DNA of 64,000 nt. It comes from Telopea speciosissima. Its lineage: Eukaryota > Streptophyta > Magnoliopsida > Proteales > Proteaceae. The notes under the pieces were generated by a model that did no database searches, had not been told where the DNA came from, and worked only from the letters and a program-made list of their open reading frames with translations. A program made the translations under genes and the position numbers. Location of the stretch: assembly GCF_018873765.1 (NCBI RefSeq), contig NC_057923.1, positions 11,792,413 to 11,856,412 of the forward strand, written 5' to 3'. Each line of letters opens with the position of its first letter. Position 1 is the stretch's first letter. Of the stretch, positions 23,241 through 34,882 are shown piece after piece.

Positions 23241-26150
23241 GGTAAAGAGTTTGCAAGCTTGAAAAGTAATATTTTGTTGTCTGAATAACTAATAATCAGG
23301 TCATGAGAAATGCAAAGACGGAGATAGTTTTAGATTTTTCTATGAGCTTGGAATGGATAAAGAATATGGGGAATAGGTGATGAGCTGAACAAAAACATTA
23401 ACAATCTTCAAGAATCTAGATAAATCTTCAAATAAGAAACTTATGGAAAAGTCCTAAATTGTTATCTTGAAGGGGAAATGATAAGCACCGGGCCTATCCA
23501 AGGAATAAGAAAGGGAATAACATAGCAAAAGATGGTTTTACAAATAATCTATTGATAAAATCACCTATGCTACTTTGATATTGACAATGATAATCTGTAC
23601 TCCTGCCTTTCCAAAGCAACCATAAGATAGTGAAGACTAGAATAATAATCCTATACTCAGACCATTCTATTCAAGGAAGCTCCTGTATATAATCTTTTGC
23701 CCTTAAAAGTAATCAAGCGGATTAGAAAACCAAAATAGCCTTAGAACAGTTGCATCCAAAGAAACAAATTATTAACAGTTTCTTCAGTTTTAATCTTAGA
23801 AGACCTCTATGATAGCTCAGCCCGAATGGGTAAAGCAGCAGTTAAGCATGTCCAAATGAAAATCTTAACTTGTTTAAGCTTCCATATTGCTTCCAGATGT
23901 GATCCATTTTCCCCCTTATACCCTACTTGAATGTTGAAAATTGAAACGTATCTGAACTCAATCCATCTATTTAACTTCCATTACTACAAGCACAGAATTA
24001 GACATTAGAAGGTGCCAGCTGATCCAGTTTGATTGTACCTGAATTGCACCCTCCTCTCCTTAGCAGCTATAGTTACAGCCCACCGTTCCCATTTGTATTA
24101 ATAATCCTGCAGAAAGCAGCACCATTAAATCATCTCTTAAACATGTGAAATTGATGTTTAGAGAAAAAAAATTGAATGAGAATGAAGACAGTCAGTTCCT
24201 AAGCAGATTCTGATTTTATTTAAGCCATGGTTTATATCTTCCCACCATCATATTCAGGTGTTTTTGAACTTGATGAGTACTCAGTCATGTATCCTTAGGA
24301 ACTTATTGGGCATTCACACCCAATCAAATAGTACTGATTGGGTCCCGAAAGCAGGACATAAGCAACCATTGCGACTTCCTTTGGGTGAGAATTTCCATCT
24401 TGAAGCAGATTCAGATATAACAAGAACTGTACAAGACTGTGGAATGGCGGATATACACAACACACACCAGACTCACACCCCCGATGTAGGACTAAACCCA
24501 CACACCCCGTGCACATAGCATGATTTTTAACAAGAACCGTACTTGGAGGATCTATTAGCAAATCCCACTTCTCTGCCCGTCGTAAACACAAAACCAGCAA
24601 CACACTTGTTCATTGTCATGGGAGCAGGGAACATGTTACCCTGGTTTGCAAGTATCTCTCTGCCAAATTATTTGTGAGAATGGATAGGTAGCCGCTACTT
24701 AGATTTGTCTATACACATCAGTGATTAATGTATTCTTTCATTGTATGAGGATCGGTGCCCCTCTATTCTTCCCACCAACTTTACAATCCTGCTTTGTGCT
24801 AGGATGCAATCAACCAAAGAAGTATAGGCATCAGCTCCATTTATGTCAAAGGAAGAAACCCCATGGAAGGCGGATATCAGTTTGTTCAATGAAAATTTCT
24901 TTCGAAACTTTAATCCTATTTAATTGTAAAAAAAATGTTACTCTGGAAACAATTCATTTCTTGGTGTAAAAAACCTCCAAATGGAGAGATTTGACATAAC
25001 AGAAAATCCCCAATAGACAAACACCACCACTTCTGCTACATCTTTGGAACAAGATGCAGTGAAATGCCACTCGGGCATCAGCACTGCATTTATGTCAAAA
25101 GGAAGAAAAAAAAAAAAAATTTCCCCACCACAGCCCCCATTACATCTTCAGAACAAGTCGGAGTAGAATGCCCACTAAGGCACCTGCTTCCTTAAGCTGT
25201 TGTTTGTTAGCTGTTTAGTCAAAACTCAAAACCTATAGATCATTTCATTTGGCTGTACATGTAGCTGCCTTTTCTTTCCTCTTCCAAAAAAATTGTTTGT
25301 ATTGATATAACAACAACCAGCCATGTTTCATGTGTATTCCAAGTGTCTTCCGCATTACTTTGAGCTCCTGCTTGGTGAACAGCCTCCTCTTGCTTTGAAT
25401 TGCTGGAGTACCAAAAAAAAAAGAAAAGATATTGATCAACTCGCTTTGAAGTGTCAAGGAATAGATAACTCCAGAAATAAGAAAACCAAAAATTATAGTT
25501 CAACCGAAACATTAAAAAAATTATCACAACATATATATATAGCCAGCTAATCCTAAGTAGAGCTCAAACCTGTAACTGAAGATCTAACCTTTTTACCAGT
25601 AGTAATTCCTATTGGCAGGATCAGAAGGTCAGAACTAGCACCCACTGGATCACAGGGACTTAGGACTGTACTCTATCTAAATGAGGTCACCACAGTCCCA
25701 TGTGTCACAGAGGACTTGGATCAATTCGATAACTGTATATTTTGTTGCCATCTTGAGACCTTAAGACACAATATGAAGCCAAAGTGGAGATCCAATTCAC
25801 CTAATCTGAGTACTATGACCTAAGTATGACATCGGAGTGTCATGCTGCATAAAAAAAATTAAAGATCTACGCATGGAATTAGAAACCATAAGCTTAAGGG
25901 AAAAGCAATGTATCAAGCGCTAAGCTAGAAACAGACACTAGGAATAGAAGAATGTTAAGAGGAGCAAATGGAATGGACATATATGAATTCCAGCAGCATC
26001 CAGACCTGCTATCTTCCAGACTCTATGCAACTGGAACAGCTTTCCAATCAGAATACCCCCAACACACCATCACAGCATATTCCTCATCATCTACACTGGG
26101 AAATTAATATCCCTACATTATGATGGAACTTGGAAATCCTTTCCTACAGT

Positions 26151-26181
<31 letters not shown>

Positions 26182-26737
26182 GGATAAATTAACGAAGTAA
26201 TGAAGAAAGAAGGATCCTCTGGCTAAAAAGGCTGGAAAAAATGAAAAATACAGTAAATAAATTGCCACTGCTACAACTATTGAAAGTGGGATCTCAAATC
26301 AAACCCACCTACAAACAAATACAATTTCTTTGTTGAAAGGACACAGAATTTCCAATCTAGAAGCAAGTGGCATCACAATCTCAATCTAAATGAAAAGGGT
26401 ATTTTCCCAAATTAAGTTGTCAGTACCTAATGACAACTTCATAAGATATGGCTCTTCTCATGGTTTGGTTCCCCCCCCCCCCCCCTCTCCAATTCTAGGA
26501 ATTACATCACATACTGAAATTTAGTACTGTTAACCTGTAGTAAGAACGGAAAGAAAATTTATCAACCAATATTGAAAATCCTTCTAGCCTAGTTAAACCC
26601 ATCCTATTTGGACACATGATGTGGATCGAAGCATGAAGAAGACCCCTCAAAAAAAATTACTGTTCATGTGAACAGTACCTCGTGACACAATGGTTTGGGG
26701 GCTGATATGGACTGCTGGCTAATAGTTATCAAGGCGA
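23151..26737. other. Intergenic DNA without a recognised gene
   Basis: Contains a poly-T run (23211-23240), a possible LTR piece at 24420-24540 (tccTACATCGGGGGTGTGAG on minus), an A-rich tract at 25100-25120, a (TA)n microsatellite at 26151-26179 and a poly-C at 26472-26485. A minus-strand exon-like frame at 25415-25300 (RRLFTKQELKVMRKTLGIHM) has a preceding AG but matches nothing I recognise and ends soon after. No gene is supported. Confidence 0.4.
26151..26179. repeat. (TA)n microsatellite
   Basis: About 14 uninterrupted TA units, flanked by unique sequence. Confidence 0.95.
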
Positions 26738-27170
26738 CCAAGACGTTGGAGAGGGCACAAAAGCTAGGTGACACCAACAAGGCAGACCAAGGAGCCTGGA
26801 CGCCAAGGCGACATGGCTGGCTTAGAGGAGTTGATTTTTGGTATTATTTTTATTATTAGACAATTATTTAGTTTCCTATTTGAGTTGTAATCCTAATTGG
26901 GAACCCTAGTTAGAGTCTAGTTTCTCTTTTATAGGTTTTATTAACTAGTTTCTTACTTAGATTAGGATTGGTTTGTTTAGTTATAAACACATGTATGTGG
27001 CTGAACAGAAAAGAGACGGAGATTGCAGAGAAGAGTTTTTGATAAGCTGTGAGATGCAGCAACGGTGAGAAACTGTGGGGTGAGAAACCGTGGGTGAGAG
27101 GATGATGGGCTGAGATAGCTGATCCTATACCCCCCCCCTTCTACATCCCTCTCTTCTTCTTTCCTAACCT
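26738..27170 (+). repeat. AAGGCG repeat fragment joined to LTR-like DNA
   Basis: 26738-26825 (atagttatcaaggcgaccaa ... gacgccaaggcgacatgg) is a fragment of the AAGGCG family seen complete at 13446-14568. 26826-27170 is AT-rich with TAGTTATAAACACATG and a purine-rich leader, the look of a short LTR or TRIM. No paired LTR in the window. Confidence 0.45.
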
Positions 27171-27465
27171 TTGAAGTTCTTCATTTGTAAACAGAAAATA
27201 GCAATAAAAAAGAGTTTTAGTTATTTAATTTTATTCCTTTATTGTATTGGTCCTGCTGCAACTGATCTCCCGTTGGTTTCCTTGGTTCAAGGTCAATTTT
27301 GCATTAACACATCAATTAAATCACAGTTGCTACCAAGACAGCCAAAAGAGAATCCATAACCTAAGACAAAGTAGGTCCAGTAGAGAAAAATCATGCTTCA
27401 TATCCATCAAACACACTGCAATTGAAAAACAACTCAAAATGATAAAGAGTGTTTCATGATAGGAA

Positions 27466-28915
27466 TTAGACCTTGTTTCTGCAAGTTTTGATTACTGAAA
27501 CAAGCAATTTGTCTCCAGCTATTTGCCTCACTCGCTGTATCAGATGCTGCCGAGTGATCTTCTTCTCCTGCACCAAACATCACAACATTTAAATACAAAA
27601 AAGAGAAAGGAGGCAGGGGACAAGTATTTTCATGATTGAAGACAAAAATGAAAATTCAGATGCGCTTTTGCTTACTCGGTATTCGTTGTGATACTTCTCA
27701 ATGAAAGCAACGGAAGTGGGAGGCAAGAACCTCGAAAGTACAGATATTAAATTCGGAAATGGCATCCAAGCAGATGTGGGTTTTACCACATGCTCTTGTG
27801 TCCTTTGAAAACCTACACAGGCGGGAGTTACATACAAGATGAGCCAAAATGAACTTCTAAACCTTCAGAAGTTAAATAGGAATTACATTACATTCTAAAC
27901 AGAGTATGCTACCACAGAGGTCCAACAACACACCTTTCAAGCAAGGAGGAGCCCTGAAACTTATGACGTATTCAGGCAAGATATGACTGTTCATGTGTGT
28001 ACTCCAAATGATATATCTCTTCGGAGCCGACAGATTATCGACTCCAGAGTCAAACTCCTCAGAACTAGGATGGAACTGCTCAGAACCAGGATGGATTTCC
28101 TCCATATTTCCCAAGATCACACGACAAAGAATCACATGTCGCAAACCACTTTCATCTAGAACAGAGGCCATCGCACTGTGAACAGAGAAATAAATCAAAA
28201 CTCGTACGGTAGGATTTTCAATTGGTGGTAAATGAAAAGGAAAGAGAACACATAGAACAAGTAATGGGGAAAAGATAAATTTGAGTAAACTCTGTTAATT
28301 TAACGCGTACCTCTCAATAGAAGAATTCTCCGGAGAAAGATAAAGACCACAGTCATCCAATCTGCTGTTCTCAGAGTTTCCAAAATGATCAAATCCATCG
28401 GAAACGATCCTATGAACTCCATTCCTCGAAGTTCCATACCAACCATATTTAATATTAGCATTGCCATTGCATTTCAGAGACATCGCTTCCGAGAAGATCT
28501 TGAACGATTGAAGTCGAGCTTTTCTGTGAAAACTAGAGAACAAATTCTTGTGTACAGAGACAACCTTAGTATGTCTTCCAAGAGATCCCAAACCCAATAT
28601 GAATTTATTCTTGATAATGTCGTGCTCTTTATCTCCTTCTTCCAACTTGATCAGTCCATTTCCTGCGAAGGATTCGAATTCCGGAACGGTGGAGGTGGAA
28701 CCAAAGACGCCACTTTCAGAATCCGAAACCGATATATCCTGCTCATTGGTGGTATCCGATACCGAATCTCCGATATCTTTTTGATCCATAACTTCATGTT
28801 TCCTACGTCTTCTAGAATGGTCAGAAACTGAATCCCTACATCTACTACTCTTAAACCTGCCATTCCTTCCCACAGCAAGAGGTGATAACTGGCATTTTGT
28901 TTCGCTAATCTCCAT
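27466..28915 (-). CDS. SRO: SRO-type PARP-like protein (SIMILAR TO RCD ONE)
   Basis: Complete four-exon gene: 28915-28311, 28175-27934, 27812-27676, 27567-27466 (TAA), all GT-AG and in phase, 361 aa. Residues 1-100 are Ser/Arg-rich and low complexity (RRRRKHE, a likely nuclear signal). About 145-285 is the inactive PARP-like domain ([70 protein letters not shown]). About 295-360 is the RST domain ([37 protein letters not shown]). No WWE domain, so it belongs with the short SRO2-SRO5 type. Family members bind transcription factors through RST in stress responses. The start ATG at 28915 (context GTGTTATGG) follows a 5'-UTR intron; the open frame extends upstream without another ATG. Confidence 0.95.
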
Positions 28916-28993
28916 AACACAGCAAGAAAGGTAACTAATGAAAACCAAAAGCGCTTACTCAATCTTGAGATCCAAAAAAACAAGAACTAAAGC

Positions 28994-29020
28994 CTAAAAA
29001 GCCACAGAATTCCTTGGCAT
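28994..29020 (-). promoter_or_regulatory. Short uORF at a 5'-UTR splice junction of SRO
   Basis: A 5'-UTR intron is inferred at 29274-29021 (donor CAG|GTTCGT, acceptor TTTCAG). The first three bases after the acceptor are ATG, opening an eight-residue frame (MPRNSVAF) that stops 79 bases before the main ATG. Such a uORF could lower translation of the spliced form. Confidence 0.5.
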
Positions 29021-29274
29021 CTGAAAGCAACAACAACAAACAATAGAGAATCGAATGTAATTAAGTTTATCCAAATCAGATTCTTCACCAAACAATGCAA
29101 TATTAATCGAAATACAAATCAAACTCGAAGAAATCCGTACAACAATTAAGAGATTCACGGATATCAAAACTCGTATAAACAGAGATCTGATTATAAAGCG
29201 AGGCTATAAACAAAACTAATATCAAAAGAAACAAGAAAGAATGAGAGATGGAGAACAGAAGAACATCTACGAAC

Positions 29275-29480
29275 CTGTAATGAAGAGCGAAAGAACGAGA
29301 GAGAGAGAGAACAAATTCTGATTACTTGATGGTTAAGAATTTAGTTTTTTCTGAAGAAGAAGAAGTAGTAGAACAAGGAAGGAAGGAAATTGATTAGATA
29401 AGGAGGAAAAATAAAGAAAGAAAGAAAGAAAGCCGTTGTTATACAGTATAAAAACCGCCTCGCTCTGCCGTAGGGTTTAC
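29275..29480 (-). promoter_or_regulatory. SRO 5' UTR exon and promoter region
   Basis: The leader read on minus is CT-rich with repeated TTTC (29411-29433 on plus) and CTCTCT (29294-29308). A TGTATAAC element lies near 29445-29438 on minus. The opposite strand has GTATAAAAACC at 29446 followed by a tagggttt leader-like motif, so divergent transcription is conceivable, but no plus-strand gene follows. Confidence 0.45.
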
Positions 29481-30452
29481 TTTGGCGGTGCGGCGCAAAC
29501 TGATTTCTTGCCGTCGTTTATTTGTAGACCCCAAAAGAAAGAAATAGAAACAGAGAGAGAGAGCGAGAGAGAGAGAGTCGGTCGTTGTGACTCAGAATCA
29601 GACGTGGTTGGTAATTGGTTATTAACGTTTTCTTAATTTTTTGTATGGATAAGGAGTTTACTTTTATACCCTTGAGAATTGAAAGATAAACGAAAGAAGA
29701 GTTTCCTTAATTAAGGAGGGTAGGGGGTGGATCGGGTGGCTGACGCGGGTCAGAGGTAGACGATGACTTATTCGTGTTTAGTTTAAGGGTCAAAAGGGTT
29801 TACTTGGGAAAAGGTAATCCATTACTTGTCAGGCAAGTGTTTGGCGTGAACTGGAGAGGGATTTGGAGATGGAGCGACCGTCCATTACCCGTTGCCACCT
29901 ACTCCTTCTGTCGGTATAAGTCAGCCCATGGGTTCACGTAACCGTCTTTTATGAAAAACATGTGCGTTGTGGTTAGTTTTATTATTACAACTAATTTAAT
30001 ACGTTAAAGTTTATATAATAAATATGAAGATTCACGTAGGTTGTGGTGTATTCGAACTGTCAGCTGTTAGATTGGAATCTCATTAACCCAATAATTATAT
30101 ATGATTTTATGCCGGATACAGACAAGGGTTCGTTCGTCTGGAAACAAGTAGTAAGTGACCGAAAGTAAGAACAAGGGAATTGGAAAATGGGTGAGAGATC
30201 GGAATCTGGTCGTGTAGTGCCTGCATCAGCACGGAGTTCAATGAAAATGCTTGCATAAGTACCACATGAGACATGATCGATTTTTATTATTGACCATCCA
30301 TTAATTAATGTCTTGAAACTTCGACCCTCTCACATACATGGCTTACATAGTCGTGTATGAAAACTTTCTCCTTTATTATTTTATTTTCAATCAAATGCTC
30401 ACTACGAAACTTCCGTTTTCTTTTTCATAATATTTTATTTTAGTTTAATATT
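29481..30452. other. Intergenic DNA upstream of SRO
   Basis: Includes a GA-microsatellite at 29549-29577. No coding exon, RNA gene or classifiable repeat was recognised in the rest. Confidence 0.5.
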
Positions 30453-31040
30453 AATATTTTATTAGAAATTGTCTTTATTATTTGGGTGACATTGAAAATG
30501 TCTTTCTTTCAGCCAGGGTGAATGGAAATCCATTCATGGGTTTAGATGCATGCAGGAGGTATCGGAAGATATTTTTTGGAACATACTAAACAATTATGAG
30601 AGGTTTCTTAACTCTAAGATGGTGGAGAGAAACTTAGTCCGTATAATATTCTTTTAATTGTCTTGTTTTATTCTGGAAAGTTCAAGAAATCAAGGTGAAA
30701 AAAAACATTAAATAAACTGAAAGTGTACTTATTAATATGTCATTGTTTTCCACATTTTCCGACTATACATGTAAATTAGTAAGATTTTACATTCAATGAA
30801 AGAAGTGTATTATATTAAGAGGGTTGCACACACTGCCAATATACCACAAGCTAGTGCCCCTTTTCTCTCTCTTTGAAATGACTTCCCTACCCCTCCTGTC
30901 TGATGCCCGATCATCCCATGCCCATAATGGTTTCACTCGTTAGATTATTGCATGTGGGTGGTGTGCCTTTCCCTCTCTAGTAAAAACAAAAAAAGAGAAT
31001 TTTCATCCACCATGGGTGAAGGAGAAATTTATTTCACTTT
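30453..31040. repeat. 588-bp tandem duplication, unit 1
   Basis: Begins aatattttattagaaattgt and ends after the ccaccatgggtgaaggaga block. It aligns along its whole length to 31041-31628 with scattered substitutions and short indels. It contains gtgaatggaaatccattcat, a motif found in other repeats at 32.3 and 33.9 kb. Non-coding. Confidence 0.88.
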
Positions 31041-31628
31041 AATATTTTATTGAAAATTGTCTTTCTTATTTGGATGACTCCGAAAATTGTCTTTCCTTCA
31101 GCCACGGTGAATGGAAATCCATTCATGGGTTTAGATGCGTGCAAGAGGTATCAGAAGGTATTTTCGGAACATACTAAACACCTACGAGGGGTTTCTGAAC
31201 TCTAGGATGGTGGAGGGGAACTTAGTCGATATAACAACATTCTTTTAATTGTCTTGTTTTATTCCCAAAAGTTCAAGAAGTCAAGGTGACAGAAAAAAAA
31301 TTTAAATAAACTGAAAGTCTATTTATCATTATGTCATTGTTTTACACATTTTTCGACTATACATGTAAAACAGTTAGATTTTACATGTAATGAAAGAATT
31401 GTATTATATTAAGAGGGTTGGGTACACTGCCAATATACCACAAGCTAGTGCCCCTTCTCTCTCTTTCTCTCTTTGAAATGACTTCCCTACCCCTCCTGTC
31501 GAATGCCCCATCGTCCCATGCCCTTATTGGTTTCACCCGCTAGATTATTGCACGTGGGTGGTGTGCCTTACCCTCTACAATAAAACAAAAAAAAGGAGAA
31601 AATTTCCATCCACCATGGGTGAAGGAAA
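31041..31628. repeat. 588-bp tandem duplication, unit 2
   Basis: Begins aatattttattgaaaattgt directly after unit 1 and ends ccaccatgggtgaagga. The constant 588-bp offset at both ends shows a simple head-to-tail duplication. The level of divergence shows it is not recent. Confidence 0.88.
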
Positions 31629-32062
31629 AGTACATCCATCTAGGCATCTAGCATCTTAATAATTCTACTACTCCCTTATGCCCATCCCAAGGCAATGATA
31701 CCCATCAATGAAGAAATTCATCCTTCACTACCTTTAGAAAATACAATTATAAATTATTTGACTACTTAAAGATTGTTAATAAGAAATTCCGATTATGATG
31801 ATCGATTAATCAAATGTGCTCTATCTATCCGATGATTGGATTGGTGCTAGTCTAGAGAATTTTTTCGCTACAATTATGATGAAAAAGAAAATTGAATTTG
31901 TATGGTACAATTATGAATTATGAAGATAGTTTTCCTTAACCAATGGTTGTGGGTGCCTTCCGATGGACAAGAGGAACAATGAGGATAGGAGATTTTTTTT
32001 GGACTTTGTACAGTAGGGAGTAATAATAATCTTAGATGAATATATTTTTCTTGAGAAAAAGA

Positions 32063-32212
32063 TCTCTGTCCGGGAGTGTGGCTTATGCCAGTACTCCCAT
32101 GAGTCTATTTTTCTCCTTCCCATGTGAAAAGACACATCTATCCCCTTGTTTTAAGGAGGAGAGAGATAGACACATGTGAATGCTGGCGTAGGCCACACTC
32201 CTGGACAGAAAA
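32063..32212. mobile_element. MITE with inverted halves
   Basis: Left tctctgtccgggagtgtggc pairs with right gccacactcctggacagaaa. The inner part atgagtctatttttctcctt pairs with ggaggagagagatagacaca. About 150 bp, nearly all of it two imperfect inverted arms of about 60 bp. Class undetermined. Confidence 0.7.
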
Positions 32213-33224
32213 CTGCTTCCTATTTTTCTTCCACCTAGTGTAGAGGAAAACTTTCTCCATTTATTTTTGACAATAAATAATAGACCAAGTTTCCCTCCAC
32301 CCAAGGTGAATTGGATCTAAGGGGCGGGAGAGGATAGTAATGAGTAAAGAAGAGTATTTTGGAACATACAAACACCCTAAGAAGGGTTTGTAAATCCTAC
32401 GATGATGGGTGAACCATCCACTACAGGTGGAGGAAAACTTTGTCTGTAAATAATTACAATTTATGACTGAGAGTGAAATCAGAACTTTACCTAAAATATA
32501 GTTACCCGATTAGGTCTTACCTCCCCCAAAGGCCCAAACCCCTAATCCCCCACCAACCCCTAAAAAAAAGTTTAAGGGATCCAGAGTCACATGAGGTGAG
32601 GCTCCACATGCCTAGGTCACCTTGAAATGGTAAATTACTAACCTTTGAACAGTGTCTGCTTTGACTAATGCCATCTTTAGAACTCGCCCATTAAAACCAA
32701 ACAGCATTGGAGGGTGGGACACAGTGAACCTTTAACCTTCTATCTTGTCCAGCTATTCTAATGGTGATGGATGAAAAGAAGCTTGGCCACTGTCCCATTT
32801 CCAAAGTCTTGCCTGAGAAACTTGACAGCCTGGATGAGTTCTCAAAATGAATTTTGAAAATTAAAAAACAGGTCTAAAGCTGTTTCACATTAAGTTTTGA
32901 GTCTAGAACGTATTTTGAAACGAGAAAATAAAAAAGAATTGGATTTCAGAATGCATTTTAGATCCAAAATCCATTTTGAATGCATAAAACACCGGTGAAG
33001 TACATTTGATTCAAAAGCCATTACAAGTTCCAAATGTGAACACAGATATTCAGCTAGTAAACCTGAAACTTAGCCAAACCAATTCAATTATTAGGTGCAG
33101 GTAGACTTGATAATCAGACTTGAATCGTTACAATTCATCAATAGATAAATGCAATCAAAATCACTTTATGCAATAAATTCAATTTATTGACAAATATCAA
33201 ACATGGGAATTTCTTATTGTCACT
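32213..33224. other. Intergenic DNA with dispersed repeat pieces
   Basis: 32290-32440 carries the same tattttggaacatac...gggtttg...gatgatgg string as the 588-bp tandem unit and 33.9 kb. The rest (32450-33224) shows no gene or recognised repeat. Confidence 0.4.
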
Positions 33225-33700
33225 CCTTAATCCTTAAGCCTTAAGCCTTAAGGTGTTAAATAATTTATAATTGTACTTTTTTGCCCTTTTAGTATAAGAC
33301 AGTTTAATTTTTTTTATTTAATAAGGGTAAATACTGTTATTGTACATGTGTATTCGAAAAATGTGTGAGACAATGATAATTTTTGATAATGATATGATGA
33401 CAGTTTTCATACACGGCCGCATAAGGCAAGTATGGGTCATGATACATCAAATATGGGGGGCATTTGGTCATTTTGACCCTCTATTGTGAGAGGGGGCATG
33501 ACTGTACAAGTGTGCACGGTCATGCATGAAACTTTTGCCCTAATGATATAATGATAAATAATTTTCAAATTATTTTTGAAGAAGATTTTTTACCCTCGAC
33601 TTAAAAACCGTTTGGAAATAAAACAATGAACAATCAATAGAAGGTGTCAAGTCTTAAATACCCCAATGAAGGTATCATTTAGACAATCCCATTAAATATA
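33225..33700 (+). repeat. TTAAGGTGT-type dispersed repeat with nested insertion
   Basis: Shares ccttaaggtgttaaataatt, gataatgatatgatgacag and caatgaaggtatcatttaga with copies at 39770-40080 (same strand) and 43135-43435 (opposite strand). This copy is split by an insertion at about 33398-33535 with inverted ends (ttttcatacacggccg; right end inverted GTTTCATGCATGACCG). The motif taatgatat flanks the insert on both sides as a likely duplication. Confidence 0.6.
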
Positions 33701-33739
33701 TATATATATATTTTGATGCTATTTAGATACTCTAAGTAT

Positions 33740-34015
33740 TTGGAATAGGTAGGGTCTCTTTTGGAATCTGGTTCATCCATATATAGAACTTTTGGTCAAT
33801 CTCAACCATAGTTCCAACTTTCCAGGTTCAGATGTACGTGGAGATATTTTGGGGAACATACTAATAAAACCCTATAGGAGTTTGTGAACCCTATGATGGA
33901 TCCATGGTAAATGGAAATCTATTCACTACGGGAGTTCAGATGTGTTGAGGGGTATCAAGAGGGTATTTTGGGAAATATACTAAAAGCCTATAGAGGTTTG
34001 TGAACCCTATGATGG
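33740..34015. repeat. Dispersed repeat related to the tandem unit
   Basis: Two back-to-back runs of atttt(g)gg(a)aacatac...aaccctatgatgg (33840-33900 and 33960-34015). They match parts of the 30.5-31.6 kb unit. The second run is where the solo LTR inserted. Confidence 0.55.
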
Positions 34016-34877
34016 TGTTGCGTGTGGAAACCTCCGATGCTTGGTTCGCCCACGGATGAGCCTGCAAAGACCAAGTGATGAGCACAAGAGAGCCGGTGTG
34101 GCTCCGGCCTAGGACTCTCCGATGCTCAAGTTAGATCACCAGTGCAACAGCGTAACAGCTAGTAAAAGTGAGATGAGCCATAGAGCTCCATACCTTAGTA
34201 TTTATAGAGGGAGATGAGCCGGTTGGAGGAGTCCTAATATGGTAAGAGTCCTTGTTTGGTAAGGCTCTTCCAGCGGAGCGGAGTGAAGTGGAGAGTTTCT
34301 TTCGGGGTCGGACTCTTGTTAAGGTAAGAGTCCTCATGGGAGTGTGATTCGGTATTGTGATGAGATCGTGACTTGATTCTTATCCCGTGATTCTCGGGTG
34401 GTGCTGACGTGGCCCCGCGATCCCTGGTGGGATGTTATGGTAGCTTCTGTGGAGGAGGGCTCGGCCTGGGAGGTCAGCCTCAAAGCTCGGCTTAGGAGCT
34501 CGGCCCCGGCCTGTATGACCTGAGGGTCATCACTAGTTGTGTGAGCTTGGCTGCACTATGATGCTCCAATCAATACCGACCTGAGTAGGCTCGGACCGTG
34601 GGGTCTGCGGGCATGCTGCTCAGCCGCGATGGGGGATCTTTGGGTTGGTACTGGTCTGTCATACCGTGCGGCCAGAGATTGGCCGAAGAGCTCGGCCTAC
34701 TAGGTCGGCTTCGTCCGACCCGTACGAGTTTGGCTCAGCGTCCGGTTGACTTGGATGTGTCCGACGAGCTCGGCCAAACAGTAAGGTTCGTCGAAGATCG
34801 GGTTGGCCCGATTTTCCACTGAACTCGATTCGGCCATGTGACAACCTCTGATTGGTGAGGTGTTTTATGCCTTATCA
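34016..34877 (-). mobile_element. Solo LTR, 862 bp, GC-rich
   Basis: Read on minus it starts TGATAAGGCATAAAACACC and ends CGCAACA, with perfect 5-bp target duplication gatgg at 34011-34015 and 34878-34882. A TATA box CTATAAATA lies on minus near 34205-34197, which sets the orientation. No internal region is present, so it is the product of LTR-LTR recombination. The interior has many GCTCGGCC/GAGCTCGG units and a base composition much richer in GC than the flanks. Confidence 0.88.
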
Positions 34878-34882
34878 GATGG

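Noticed and set aside
25245..25527. Exon-like minus frame with RRLFTKQELKVMRKTLGIHM
   Set aside because: An acceptor precedes it, but no neighbouring exon or known family could be found, so no gene is called.
28385..28831. 148-codon plus-strand frame
   Set aside because: Exactly antisense to SRO exon 1, whose sense frame has clear family motifs and splice sites.
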